Shown: positions 24,643 to 33,921 of the stretch, piece by piece | Layout of the letters: the number at the start of each line of letters is the position of its first letter | How positions within the stretch are numbered: position 1 is the stretch's first letter | From: Pseudomonas sp. PSE14 | Lineage (GTDB): Bacteria; Pseudomonadota; Gammaproteobacteria; Pseudomonadales; Pseudomonadaceae | Direction: 5' to 3' | Assembly (NCBI RefSeq): GCF_029203285.1 | Contig: NZ_CP115669.1 | Span: 2,914,001 to 2,978,000 of the forward strand | Length of the DNA stretch: 64,000 nucleotides | Position numbers and translations under genes: made by a program | The notes under the pieces: model-generated | Seen by the model: the letters and a program-made list of their open reading frames with translations, nothing else | Told to the model about the DNA's origin: nothing | Database searches by the model: none

Positions 24643-25542
24643 TCAGCGCCGCAACGCGTCTTCAAGAAAGGCGATGAACGCCCTGATGCGACTGGAACCC
24701 CGGTGGTTGGGCAGGTACAGCGCATTGATCAGGCAGCTGGCGCCACCTGGGCTTGCGTCATAGCCGGCCAGTACGCGCGTCAGGCGTCCCTGGCGCACGT
24801 CCTCGGCGACCAGCCAGTCCGCCAGCAGGGTCAGGCCGGCACCTGAGAGCGCGGCCTCGCGGAGTATCTCGGCGTTGTTGCTCTGCAGGCGCCCCTGCAC
24901 GTTGATCGCAAAGCTCTCCACGTCATCGCGCAGCACCCAGTTCGGCGGCGCGCTGTCGTAATCGAAGCACAGGCATTGGTGCTCCAGCAGGTCGTGCGGA
25001 TGGGTGGGAACGCGGGTACGCGCCAGGTACTCGGGGCTGGCCACCACCCAGCGCTCGAAGCGCCCCACGGGCTTGCTGATGATGTCGTCGTTCGCCAGGC
25101 TCGAACCCAGGCGGACCGAGACGTCGATCCGTTCCTTCAGCAGGTCGGTCATCTGGTCGCTCAGGGAAAGGCTGACTTCCAGTTCGGGATGCTGCGCCAG
25201 GAAGCGCCCGATGTGCGGCGCGATGATCCGCCGGCCGAACTCCACCGGCATGCTGACCCGCAGGCGTCCCCTGGCCTCGCTGCCACGGTCGAAAATGGCG
25301 CCGTCCGCCTCGGCCAGCGCATCGAGGATGCTCACGGCCTTTTCGTAGTACCCCAGGCCGACTGCGGTTGGGCTGTTCTGCCGCGTGGTGCGATTGAGCA
25401 GCGCGGCGCCCAGTTCGGCTTCGAGGCCAGCGACCTGGCGGGCCACCGAGGAAGTCGCTACGCCCAGCCGGCGTGCCGCGGCGGAGTAACCGCCACAGCG
25501 TACGGTTTCGACGAACATGGTGAGGGCCAGCAGTTTGTCCAT
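24643..25542 (-). CDS. LysR-type transcriptional regulator
   Basis: A 299-aa LysR protein with the helix-turn-helix at about 16-40 (GGYSAAARRLGVATSSVARQ) and a substrate-binding-like domain with the usual SLSDQMTDLLKERIDVSVRLG segment. It resembles the LysR regulators that sit beside drug or redox genes in Pseudomonas. It lies 63 bp downstream of the MFS gene on the same strand and may be cotranscribed with it and control it. Its stop faces that of the MexT-like gene with 3 bp between. Confidence 0.87.
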   Translation of the reverse strand: MDKLLALTMFVETVRCGGYSAAARRLGVATSSVARQVAGLEAELGAALLNRTTRQNSPTAVGLGYYEKAVSILDALAEADGAIFDRGSEARGRLRVSMPVEFGRRIIAPHIGRFLAQHPELEVSLSLSDQMTDLLKERIDVSVRLGSSLANDDIISKPVGRFERWVVASPEYLARTRVPTHPHDLLEHQCLCFDYDSAPPNWVLRDDVESFAINVQGRLQSNNAEILREAALSGAGLTLLADWLVAEDVRQGRLTRVLAGYDASPGGASCLINALYLPNHRGSSRIRAFIAFLEDALRR

Positions 25543-25605
25543 GGCAGAACTCCCGGATCGGCGCCAAGGCTCGACATCTGACTTCCGAGCCTAGGCAGCC
25601 GAGCC

Positions 25606-26841
25606 TCAGTTGACTTGCACGTCTGTGCTCTTCTTCATGTTCGAATGCAACAGGAACAGCAGCAGCGCCAGGGCCGGGAACAGTGCGGACAAACCTGAGA
25701 AGGATGCCCAGCCCAGGTGTTCGTAGAGCGGGCTGGCGATCAGCGAACCGAAGGCCCCGCCGACGAAGATGCTGGTCATGTACACGGCGTTCAGGCGTGC
25801 CCGGCTGTTCGGGTCGAGGGCGTACACCTCGCGCTGGCCGAGCACCATGTTCAGTTGCACGGCGAAGTCCAGCAGCACCGCGGCGACTACCATCCAGACC
25901 CAGCCGGCGCCCGGCAGTGCACCGGCCAGAAGCGACAGCGGAGCCAGCAGCAAGGCGACGGTGGTACCGCGGAGGCCATGCCCGGCGTCGGCCAGTCGGC
26001 CGGCGATGGGGGCGGCAACGGCGCCCACCGCGCCGACCAGGGCGAAGAGCGCCACCTGGTTCTGGCTGAAGCCGTGCTGGCGGACGAGCTCGATCGGGGC
26101 GATGGTCCAGAAGCTGCTGAAGCTGGCAAACAGCAGCCCCTGATAGAGCGAGCGCTCGCGCAGCACCGCGTGGCGGCGAGCCAGGGCGAACACCGAGGCG
26201 ATCAGCGCGGCATAGCTGGCCTGGTGCGCCGGGACCCGGCGCGGCAGCACCCGCCCCATCACCACGGCCATCACCGCCATCAGCACTGCTGCGCTGTAGA
26301 ACACACCGCGCCAGCCGAAGGCTTCGGCCAGGGTGCTGGCCAGCGGGCGCGACAGCAGGATGCCCAGCAGCAGGCCGCTCATGATGTTGCCCACGACGCG
26401 GCCCCGGGAGGCTTCCGGGGCCATGTGCGCGGCCAGCGGCACGAGGATCTGCACGGCCACCGAGGTCAGGCCGATCAGCAAGGAGCTGACGAGGAACAGC
26501 GAAGGCGTACGGCTCAGCGCGGCGGCGGCCAGGCACAGCGCCACGGCCAGGGTGAAGCCCACCAGCAGCCGGCGGTTCTCCAGCAGGTCGGCCAGCGGAA
26601 CCAGGAACAGCAGACCCAGGGCATAGCCGAACTGGGTCAGGGAAACGATCAGGCTGGCATGTGCGGTGGAGAGACCGATGGAGGGCGCGATCATCTCCAC
26701 GATCGGCTGGGCGTAGTAGAGATTGGCGACGACCGCGCCACAGCAGAAGGCGAGAAAGATCACCAGGGCCGTGGACAGCGTCGGCGTTGCGTTGACGGAA
26801 ATGGAGTCGGGATCGGCCGTAGCGGAATTGGCAAAGGACAT
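25606..26841 (-). CDS. MFS transporter (YgaY/Bcr-like exporter)
   Basis: A 411-aa transporter with 12 predicted spans. The typical first loop (YYAQPIVEMIAPSIGLS) and the A-motif variant PLADLLENRRLLVG are visible. It is probably a proton-driven exporter of small organic compounds; the substrate is unknown. The N-terminal 22 residues are polar and Ser/Asp/Thr-rich. The upstream region faces the cytochrome operon at 27175 across 333 bp that contains an inverted repeat at 26968. Confidence 0.85.
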   Translation of the reverse strand: MSFANSATADPDSISVNATPTLSTALVIFLAFCCGAVVANLYYAQPIVEMIAPSIGLSTAHASLIVSLTQFGYALGLLFLVPLADLLENRRLLVGFTLAVALCLAAAALSRTPSLFLVSSLLIGLTSVAVQILVPLAAHMAPEASRGRVVGNIMSGLLLGILLSRPLASTLAEAFGWRGVFYSAAVLMAVMAVVMGRVLPRRVPAHQASYAALIASVFALARRHAVLRERSLYQGLLFASFSSFWTIAPIELVRQHGFSQNQVALFALVGAVGAVAAPIAGRLADAGHGLRGTTVALLLAPLSLLAGALPGAGWVWMVVAAVLLDFAVQLNMVLGQREVYALDPNSRARLNAVYMTSIFVGGAFGSLIASPLYEHLGWASFSGLSALFPALALLLFLLHSNMKKSTDVQVN

Positions 26842-26967
26842 GGTGGCACCTCATGGGGGTGATTCGAGAGTGAGGACGCCAGACTAGAGCGCGCCACCGT
26901 GGTCCGGAATCCGGCGGCCAGGCAACACAGCGATGCACAGCACGCAACGCTGCCCGGCATTGCCATT

Positions 26968-26988
26968 CGCGCAAAACGGCATTGCGCG
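26968..26988. promoter_or_regulatory. Inverted repeat in the MFS/cytochrome divergent region
   Basis: CGCGCAA and TTGCGCG are perfect reverse complements with a 7-nt spacer. The dyad lies in the 333-bp gap between divergent genes and suits a dimeric regulator such as the LysR protein at 24643. The remainder of this gap shows no gene. Confidence 0.35.
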
Positions 26989-27174
26989 CGGAGGCGATAC
27001 CGTCGCCGCGCAATGGCTGCCTACCATGTCGTTCCAAGCACCGGGCCGCCCGCCGGCCATGAGCGTTCAGAAGGAAGCCCCCATGCAGCCCATCACTCTG
27101 GCGAACGTCCTCCGCGCCGCGCCCGGAGCAGCGCTTGAAACACCATTGCAACTGGCGGGTTGGAGGTGTCGCGA

Positions 27175-28440
27175 ATGAAGCGCAAGACGCTCTGGAGCGG
27201 CGCCCTGGCCGTAGCCGTCATTGGAGCGGCCTGCGCCGGCGTGCTCATGTGGCGGCCCGCCATCGCTCCCCTCGCCCAGCTGGCAGTCGCCGCCCCGGAA
27301 CAGATCCGCCGAGGCGCGCAGGTCGTAGAGGCCGGGGACTGCGCCGTCTGCCATACCCGCCCCGGTGGCGCCTATCTGGCCGGCGGTCTGCCGTTGGTCA
27401 CGCCCTTCGGCACCCTCTACAGCACCAACATCACCCCCGATCCGCAGACCGGCATCGGCCAGTGGTCGTACGACGCCTTCGAGCGCGCCATGCGCAAAGG
27501 CATTGCCCGCGATGGCCATTTCCTTTATCCCGCCTTCCCCTACGTGCACTACCGGCGGATGAGCGACGACGACCTGCGCGATGCCTACGCCTACCTGATG
27601 AGCGGGCCGCCGGTGGATGCACCGGCCAGGGAGAACCAGATGAATTTCCCGATGAATCTGCGGCCCCTGGTGTCCTTCTGGAACCTGCTGTTCCTGCGCG
27701 GCGAACCCGCGCCGACCGACGCCAGCCGTTCGGCGCAGTGGAACCGTGGCCGTTATCTGGTGGAAGGCGCCGGGCACTGCGCAGCCTGCCACTCCCCGCT
27801 GAACCTGCTGGGCGCGGAGAAATCCGCGCAGCGCATGGCCGGTGGCATCGTGGATGGCTGGGAAGCTCCGTCGTTGCTGGGAATGGCCAAGGCGCGCAAT
27901 CCCTGGAGCAGCCCGCAATTGATCGCTTATCTGCGCGGCGACGTGGCGGCGGGACACGGCGCGGCTGCCGGCCCCATGCGTCCGGTCAGCGAGGGGTTGG
28001 GCAATCTGCCCGCAAGCGACGTGGAGGCCATCGCCGATTATCTGCTGAGCCTGGAGGGAGCCACTGCCGCCCTCCCCGCCGGCAATGCGCAAGCGGCTGC
28101 CGAGCCGGACTCGAAGGCGCCTGGCGCGGCACTGTTCCAGGCGTCCTGCGCCGGCTGTCATGGCGAGGCCGCGCCGATGCGCGCCATCGACGCCCGCCCG
28201 GCGCTGGCCCGAACCTCGGCGCTGCGCGCGGCGAGCCCGCGCAACTTCCTCAAGACCGTACTCGAAGGTCTTCCCCCCATCCCGGGGCAGCCCGGCCCGC
28301 AGATGCCCCCGTTCGCCGACAGCCTCGACAACCGCCAGCTCGCCGAACTCGCCGCCTACCTGCGCGCAGGCGCCGAGCCTGGCCAGCCCTGGGCCGATCT
28401 TGCCACGACCATCGACGCCCTGCGCCAGGAGGCGCCATGA
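27175..28440 (+). CDS. Triheme c-type cytochrome, subunit of molybdenum hydroxylase
   Basis: A 421-aa exported cytochrome with an N-terminal membrane anchor (about 8-27) and three heme motifs: CAVCH (56-60), CAACH (202-206) and CAGCH (325-329). This is the cytochrome subunit layout of membrane-bound alcohol and aldehyde dehydrogenases. It takes electrons from the molybdenum subunit and reduces quinone or the terminal chain. GGAGG lies 8 nt before the ATG at 27175. The stop overlaps the next start in ATGA, so the three genes to 31141 form one operon. Confidence 0.9.
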   Translation: MKRKTLWSGALAVAVIGAACAGVLMWRPAIAPLAQLAVAAPEQIRRGAQVVEAGDCAVCHTRPGGAYLAGGLPLVTPFGTLYSTNITPDPQTGIGQWSYDAFERAMRKGIARDGHFLYPAFPYVHYRRMSDDDLRDAYAYLMSGPPVDAPARENQMNFPMNLRPLVSFWNLLFLRGEPAPTDASRSAQWNRGRYLVEGAGHCAACHSPLNLLGAEKSAQRMAGGIVDGWEAPSLLGMAKARNPWSSPQLIAYLRGDVAAGHGAAAGPMRPVSEGLGNLPASDVEAIADYLLSLEGATAALPAGNAQAAAEPDSKAPGAALFQASCAGCHGEAAPMRAIDARPALARTSALRAASPRNFLKTVLEGLPPIPGQPGPQMPPFADSLDNRQLAELAAYLRAGAEPGQPWADLATTIDALRQEAP

Positions 28441-28907
28441 CCCTTCTGACCCTGAACGTGAATGGCACGCTGCACAAACTCGACATCGACCCCGACATGC
28501 CGCTGCTCTACGCCTTGCGCAACCAGCTCGGCCTCAACGGTGCCAAGTACGGCTGCGGCCTGGGCCAGTGCGGCGCTTGCACCGTACTGGTCGACGACAA
28601 GCCGGTGTTTTCATGCCTGACACCCTGCCTCGGCCTGGAGGACAAGCGCATTCGCACTGTGGAAAGTCTGGGCAGTGCCGAGCATCCGGGGCCGCTGCAG
28701 CGGGCCTTCATCGACGCCCAGGCGGCGCAGTGCGGTTACTGCATCGCCGGCATGCTGATGCGCGCCCAGGCCCTGCTGGAGCGCGAGCCGCACCCTGACG
28801 AGGCGACGATTCGTGCGCACATGGCCAGCAACCTGTGCCGCTGCGGCACGCATCTGCGGATCATCCAGGCCATTCGTGCCGTCGCCGGCCAAGGGGGCGC
28901 AGCATGA
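28437..28907 (+). CDS. 2Fe-2S subunit of molybdenum hydroxylase (IorA-like)
   Basis: A 156-aa two-cluster iron-sulfur subunit. The plant-ferredoxin-type cluster uses Cys40, Cys45, Cys48 and Cys60; the second cluster uses Cys99, Cys102, Cys134 and Cys136. It passes electrons from the Mo-pterin site to the cytochrome. CAGGAGG precedes the ATG, and ATGA overlaps join it to both neighbours. The family includes isoquinoline 1-oxidoreductase alpha and related aldehyde oxidases. Confidence 0.93.
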   Translation: MTLLTLNVNGTLHKLDIDPDMPLLYALRNQLGLNGAKYGCGLGQCGACTVLVDDKPVFSCLTPCLGLEDKRIRTVESLGSAEHPGPLQRAFIDAQAAQCGYCIAGMLMRAQALLEREPHPDEATIRAHMASNLCRCGTHLRIIQAIRAVAGQGGAA

Positions 28908-31141
28908 AAGCCGATGCCGAAATCGATCCCGGCCGCCGCGCCTTCCTGCGCGACGGAGCCCTGCTGGTGGCGTTCTCACTGCTTCCGGGCGCGCGCCATG
29001 CGCTGGCCGACACCGAGGTGGATACCCTCGGCACCCAGGTGCTGGCGCCGGACCTCCCCGGCAGCCTGCGCACCAATCCCTTTCTCGATGCCTGGATTCG
29101 CGTGGATGCCCAGGGCATCACCGTCTACACCGGCAAGGTCGAGCTGGGTACGGGGGTCAAGACCGCCCTCTTGCAGATCGCCGCCGAGCGCCTGGAGGTT
29201 GCGCCAACGGCGATCCGCCTGCTCACCGCGGATACCGCCCTCACCCCCAACGAAGGCTATACCGCCGGCAGCCACAGCATCTTCGACAGCGGCACGGCGC
29301 TGTTCAACGCGGCGGCCCAGGTCCGGCAGTTGTTGCTGGAGTCGGCGGCCCGGCACTGGAGCGTCGAGCCCGGCAGCCTGATCACCCGTGACGCGCAGAT
29401 CATCGGCCCAACGGGACAACGCATGGAGTACTTCGAGGCCGTGGCCGGGGTCGACCTGCATCGCTATGCCCAACCGAAGTCGCCGCCGAAATCGGCCGAC
29501 AGCTTCCAGGTGATCGGGCAATCCCTGGCGCGCCTGGACATTCCGGCCAAGGTCAGCGGCGGCGCGGCGTTCGTCCATGACCTGCGCCTGCCGGGCATGC
29601 TGCATGCTCGGGTGATCCGCCCGCCCCGCCCCAGCTGCCGTCTGGAGCGCTTCGACGCCGACGCCGTACAGGCCCTGCCCGGAGTAGTGAAGGTGGTGCG
29701 CGACGGCAACTACCTGGCGGTGGTCGCACGCGACGAGTGGCAAGCAGTCAAGGCCATGCGCGCCGGGTATGAGCAGGCGGCCTGGAGCGGTGGCGACACC
29801 CTGCCGGAGGCGCGCCATATCCACGAACTGCTCACCCGCCTGCCGTCGCGGCTCTACCCGATCCGCCAAACCGGCAGCCTTGCCGCGCAACCGGGCCAGG
29901 GCTTCAAGGCACGGGTCACCAAGCAGTACCTGATGCACGGCTCCATCGGCCCGTCCTGCGCAGTGGCCTGGTTCAAGGACGGGCTGTTGACGGTCTGGAC
30001 CCACACCCAGGGCGTCTATCCATTGCGTGCCGGCATCGCCGAGATGCTCGGCCTGCCCCCTGGGCGAGTGCGCTGCATCCATAGCGAAGGCGCCGGTTGC
30101 TACGGCCACAACGGCGCCGACGATGCGGCTGCCGACGCCGCGCTGATCGCCATGCAGGTGCCCGGCCAGCCGGTCCGGGTGCAGTGGATGCGCGAACAGG
30201 AAAATCTCTGGGAGCCTTACAGCTCGGCGATGCTCACCCAGGTGCAGGCCAGCCTGGATGCCGATGGCCGGCTGCAGGACTGGAACTACGAGCTGTGGAC
30301 CACGCCGCACAACGAACGCATCGTCAACGCGGGCCGGCTGATCCCCGCACGCCTGCTGGCCAAACCCTTCGCCTCGGCACCCTCGGTACCCATCGCGCAA
30401 CCGGAGGGCGACGGCGACCGCAATGCGGTGCCGTTGTATCGCCTGGCTTCCACGCGCATCGACATGCACTTCGTCACCCAGATGCCCTTCCGCACCTCGG
30501 CCATGCGCTCCCTGGGCGCGCACATCAACGTGTTCACCATCGAGGCCTGCATCGATGAACTGGCCAAGCGTGCCGGGAGCGACCCGGTCAGCTTCCGCCT
30601 GGCGCACCTGGACGACCCGCGTGCCCGCGCCGTGGTGGAGCGCGTGCGCGATGCCTTCGGCTGGCCGCGCAAGGCCAGCGTGCCGGGGACGGGCATCGGT
30701 TTCGCCTTTGCCCGCTACAAGAACATCATGGGTTACTGCGCGATCGCCGTGCAGCTGCGGGTGCATCCGCAGACCGGAGACATACGGGTGGACCGGGTGG
30801 TGACGGCCGTCGACGTCGGACAGATCGTCAACCCGGACGGCCTGCGCAACCAGGTAGAGGGCGGCATCGTGCAGTCAACCAGCTGGAGCCTGTTCGAAGC
30901 GGTGGACTATGACTCGGAAGGGGTTCGCAGCTACGACTGGAGCGGCTATCCCATCCTGCGTTTCCCGCAGTTGCCCCAGCAGGTCGAGGTCCATCTGCTC
31001 GACCAGCCCGGCCAGCCCTTCCTCGGTGCCGCCGAGATCGTCCAGGGGCCGATGGCTGCCGCGCTGGGCAACGCCGTGGCCGATGCCACCGGGCAGCGGC
31101 CCTTGCGCCTTCCCCTCGCGCGCAGGGAAACGGCAGTCTGA
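28904..31141 (+). CDS. Tat-exported molybdopterin hydroxylase large subunit (IorB-like)
   Basis: A 745-aa xanthine-oxidase-family catalytic subunit. The N-terminus has a Tat signal (RRAFLRDGALLVAFSLLPG). The molybdenum site includes the C-terminal FLGAAEIVQGP with catalytic Glu near 711. With the 2Fe-2S subunit and the triheme cytochrome it makes a periplasmic three-subunit dehydrogenase for aldehydes or N-heterocycles. The substrate cannot be read. A maturation XdhC-like gene is not next to it. The N-terminal third aligns less clearly with IorB proteins and has the usual duplicated domains. Confidence 0.88.
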   Translation: MKADAEIDPGRRAFLRDGALLVAFSLLPGARHALADTEVDTLGTQVLAPDLPGSLRTNPFLDAWIRVDAQGITVYTGKVELGTGVKTALLQIAAERLEVAPTAIRLLTADTALTPNEGYTAGSHSIFDSGTALFNAAAQVRQLLLESAARHWSVEPGSLITRDAQIIGPTGQRMEYFEAVAGVDLHRYAQPKSPPKSADSFQVIGQSLARLDIPAKVSGGAAFVHDLRLPGMLHARVIRPPRPSCRLERFDADAVQALPGVVKVVRDGNYLAVVARDEWQAVKAMRAGYEQAAWSGGDTLPEARHIHELLTRLPSRLYPIRQTGSLAAQPGQGFKARVTKQYLMHGSIGPSCAVAWFKDGLLTVWTHTQGVYPLRAGIAEMLGLPPGRVRCIHSEGAGCYGHNGADDAAADAALIAMQVPGQPVRVQWMREQENLWEPYSSAMLTQVQASLDADGRLQDWNYELWTTPHNERIVNAGRLIPARLLAKPFASAPSVPIAQPEGDGDRNAVPLYRLASTRIDMHFVTQMPFRTSAMRSLGAHINVFTIEACIDELAKRAGSDPVSFRLAHLDDPRARAVVERVRDAFGWPRKASVPGTGIGFAFARYKNIMGYCAIAVQLRVHPQTGDIRVDRVVTAVDVGQIVNPDGLRNQVEGGIVQSTSWSLFEAVDYDSEGVRSYDWSGYPILRFPQLPQQVEVHLLDQPGQPFLGAAEIVQGPMAAALGNAVADATGQRPLRLPLARRETAV

Positions 31142-31143
31142 AA

Positions 31144-31181
31144 CGGCACCCGCGCCCCGCCATCACGGGGTGCGGGTGCCG
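31144..31181. terminator. Strong hairpin after the molybdenum hydroxylase operon
   Basis: CGGCACCCGC-g-CCCCG and CGGGG-t-GCGGGTGCCG pair almost fully around CCATCA. There is no T tract. Between convergent stops at 31141 and 31200 it can serve both sides. Confidence 0.65.
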
Positions 31182-31199
31182 CTCAGATGGGGCAGCAGG

Positions 31200-33164
31200 T
31201 CAGAAGGCGAAGCAGGAGCAGCCGAAGGCGCCCCAGAAGCCCTGGAAGTCACTCACCGGCACGTTGGACTGGCGCGCCCGCTCGTGGCTGTGCGCATGCA
31301 CGGCGCAGGCGCCGACGCATTGGTGCACCTGGGCGGTGAGCGGCGCGGCGGGCTTCCAGTGACCCGGTACCCGGCTTACCGGCGACCAGTCCGGCAGCAC
31401 CGGCAATTGCGGCGGGCCGAGTTTTTCGAACTCGGCGGCGGCATACACCACCTTGCCATCGACCACGGTCAGCACCGACTCGATCCACTTGATGGCTTCC
31501 TCCTCGACGCTGAAGAAGTCCTCCGACAGCGCCACCAGATCGGCCAGCTGGCCCACCTTGATCTGGCCCTTCTTGCCCTGTTCGGTGGAGAACCAGGCGC
31601 TGCCGTGGGTGAACAGCTCCAGCGCAGTGGCGCGCGGCAGGCCCTGCGGGTACAGCTCCATGCCACCTACGGTCTTGCCGCTGACCATCCAGTACAGCGA
31701 GGTCCAGGGGTTGTAGCTGGAGACGCGGGTGGCATCGGTGCCGGCGCCTACCGGGACGCCTTCGCTGAGCATGCGCTGGATCGGCGGCGTGGCCTGGGCG
31801 GCCTGCTTGCCGTAACGGTCGACGAAGTATTCGCCCTGGAAGGCCATGCGGTCCTGGATGGCGATGCCGCCGCCCAGCGCCCGAACGCGCTCGATGTTCT
31901 GCGGCGTGATGGTCTCGCAGTGGTCGAAGAACCAGTGCAGGCCATTGAACGGAATGTCGCGGTTGACCTTCTCGAACACGTCGAGCATGCGCGAGATGGA
32001 TTCGTTGTAGGTCGCATGCAGGCGGAACGGCCAGCGCTGTTCGGCCAGGTGGCGCACCACCGGCTCCAGCTCCTGTTCCATGGTCTGCGGCAGGTCCGGG
32101 CGCGGTTCGAGGAAGTCCTCGAAGTCGGCGGCGGAGAACACCAGCATCTCGCCGGCACCGTTGTGGCGGAAGAAGTCGCTGCCGTCGCCCGGCTTGACGA
32201 TCTTGCTCCAGTTCTGGAAGTCCTGGAGTTCTTCCTTGGGCTTCTGGGTGAACAGGTTGTAGGCGATACGCACGGTGAGCTGGCCCTGCTTGGCCAGTTC
32301 CTGGATCACCTGGTAGTCGTCCGGGTAGTTCTGGTAGCCGCCACCGGCGTCGATGGCACTGGTCAGCCCGAGGCGGTTCAGCTCGCGCATGAACTGGCGG
32401 GTGGAATTGACCTGGTATTCCAGCGGCAGCTTCGGTCCCTTGGCCAGGGTCGCATAGAGGATGGTCGCGTTGGGCCGGGCGATCAGCATGCCGGTGGGTT
32501 CGCCGTTGCCGTCGCGGACGATCTCGCCGCCGGGCGGGTTCGGCGTGTCCCTGGTGTAGCCCACGGCCTTGAGCGCGGCGCGGTTGAGCAGCGCGCGGTC
32601 GTAGAGGTGGAGGATGAACACCGGGGTGTCCGGCGCCGCGCGGTTGATCTCTTCCAAAGTGGGCATGCGCTTCTCGGCGAACTGGAATTCGTTCCAGCCG
32701 CCCACCACCCGCACCCACTGCGGCGTGGGCGTGCGCTCGGCCTGGTCCTTGAGCATGCGCAGGGCGTCGGCCAGGGACGGCACGCCTTCCCAGCGCAGTT
32801 CCAGGTTGTAGTTCAAACCGCCACGGATCAGGTGCAGGTGCGAGTCGTTGAGGCCGGGGATGACCGTGCGCTGCTTGAGGTCGATGGCCTGGGTGGCGTC
32901 GCTGCGCAGGCTCATGATTTCGGCATCGCTGCCCACGGCAATGAATTTGCCGTCGGTGATGGCCACGGCGGTGGCCGTGGGTTTCTCACGGTCGACCGTG
33001 TGGAAGCGGCCGTTGAACAGGATCAGATCGGCTTTCATGGCGTTTCTCGATGGGTTGGCGAAGGATGTACCCGGCAGGGCGGACCAGAGAACGCCCGCCG
33101 CGCCCAGTACGGAACTGGAGGCCAGGAAGCGGCGACGGCTCTTGCTGGTAGGGTCTTCGTTCAT
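31200..33164 (-). CDS. Tat-exported amidohydrolase (YtcJ-like, amidohydrolase family 3)
   Basis: A 654-aa metal-dependent hydrolase with a Tat signal (SRRRFLASSSVLGAAGV, to about 37). Visible metal-site pieces are NDSHLHL, LHATYNES, FDHCET and the late Asp in VGAGTDATR. An in-frame Met just after the signal (MKADLILFNG) could give a cytoplasmic form. The C-terminus is odd: QCVGACAVHAHSH, then GAFGCSCFAF at the very end, with four cysteines and three histidines that look like an extra metal site. It overlaps the upstream ABM gene by 4 bp, so the pair is translationally coupled. Substrate unknown. Confidence 0.85.
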   Translation of the reverse strand: MNEDPTSKSRRRFLASSSVLGAAGVLWSALPGTSFANPSRNAMKADLILFNGRFHTVDREKPTATAVAITDGKFIAVGSDAEIMSLRSDATQAIDLKQRTVIPGLNDSHLHLIRGGLNYNLELRWEGVPSLADALRMLKDQAERTPTPQWVRVVGGWNEFQFAEKRMPTLEEINRAAPDTPVFILHLYDRALLNRAALKAVGYTRDTPNPPGGEIVRDGNGEPTGMLIARPNATILYATLAKGPKLPLEYQVNSTRQFMRELNRLGLTSAIDAGGGYQNYPDDYQVIQELAKQGQLTVRIAYNLFTQKPKEELQDFQNWSKIVKPGDGSDFFRHNGAGEMLVFSAADFEDFLEPRPDLPQTMEQELEPVVRHLAEQRWPFRLHATYNESISRMLDVFEKVNRDIPFNGLHWFFDHCETITPQNIERVRALGGGIAIQDRMAFQGEYFVDRYGKQAAQATPPIQRMLSEGVPVGAGTDATRVSSYNPWTSLYWMVSGKTVGGMELYPQGLPRATALELFTHGSAWFSTEQGKKGQIKVGQLADLVALSEDFFSVEEEAIKWIESVLTVVDGKVVYAAAEFEKLGPPQLPVLPDWSPVSRVPGHWKPAAPLTAQVHQCVGACAVHAHSHERARQSNVPVSDFQGFWGAFGCSCFAF

Positions 33165-33733
33165 TGCGTTCCTCCGGCACTCAGCCAGTTGGCGAACAGG
33201 CGCGTCGCTGCCGGCATGAACAGGTAAACCACCAGCAGCACGATGCTGGCGGTGATCACGACGTTGCTGGCCAGGTAACCGCCCAACCAGGGCTGCAGCC
33301 TGAACAGCGGACGCCAGAGCAGCGGCACCAGCAGCGACAGCGGCAGGATCACCAGAAAGGTCACGCAGGCCTGCTTCCAGCGCGGCGATGGGGGCGCCTG
33401 GCGTGGGGTGAACCAGAACTCGGCGTCGTTCTGGATCAGCGGATGGTCGCCCTCCTCCAGCAACGCCTGCACTTCACCGATCAGTGCAGCACGCTCGGTC
33501 GAATCGATCCAGGCCTGTAGCTGATCGGCCCGGGCGAAGCGCACCACGGTGGTGAACAGGGAATCGCAGCCGTCCGGGCGGATCACGTTGACGCCCAGGT
33601 GGCCGGGCCAGCGTTGCGCAGCCTTGACCGTCCGGCGCAACCAGGCTTCGTACTCGGGCAGCGACTCGCCGCGCACCTTGTGCTGGATCACCAGCGTCAC
33701 CACGCTGTTCAGGTCGATAGCATTGGTGCTCAT
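33161..33733 (-). CDS. Membrane-anchored antibiotic-biosynthesis-monooxygenase-domain protein
   Basis: A 190-aa protein. The N-terminal ABM-like ferredoxin fold (about 10-100; ESLPEYEAWLRRTVKAAQRWPGHLG) is followed by two membrane spans (about 121-141 and 153-173). It resembles proteins annotated as antibiotic biosynthesis monooxygenase in Pseudomonas, which usually lack a proven activity. The ATGA overlap with the Tat amidohydrolase links the two. The ABM domain faces the cytoplasm by the charge pattern, so the two products may be on opposite sides of the membrane (inference). Confidence 0.8.
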   Translation of the reverse strand: MSTNAIDLNSVVTLVIQHKVRGESLPEYEAWLRRTVKAAQRWPGHLGVNVIRPDGCDSLFTTVVRFARADQLQAWIDSTERAALIGEVQALLEEGDHPLIQNDAEFWFTPRQAPPSPRWKQACVTFLVILPLSLLVPLLWRPLFRLQPWLGGYLASNVVITASIVLLVVYLFMPAATRLFANWLSAGGTQ

Positions 33734-33828
33734 GTGCGTACCGTGGGCGCGTCCGTCGATGGGCTCACTATGTCGTGGCCCGTCATGCCGGGATTGGACG
33801 CATGTGCTGCGCCCGCATGACCCCGCAA

Positions 33829-33863
33829 TTACCCGCGTTAACCAGGATTAACCCGCTTTAACT
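33829..33863. promoter_or_regulatory. Phased TTAACC repeats upstream of the mini-AraC gene
   Basis: Four TTA(A)CC-like units start at 33829, 33838, 33848 and 33858 (TTACCC, TTAACC, TTAACC, TTAACT). Spacing is 9, 10 and 10 bp, one helical turn, so they lie on one face of the DNA. The array is 59 bp before the mini-AraC start at 33922 and 96 bp upstream of the divergent ABM gene at 33733. Confidence 0.5.
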
Positions 33864-33921
33864 GGCCGCCCGCGCCCGCCTCCCCAACCATCTGCTCATG
33901 GCAATTGGATTAGGGAGAACG

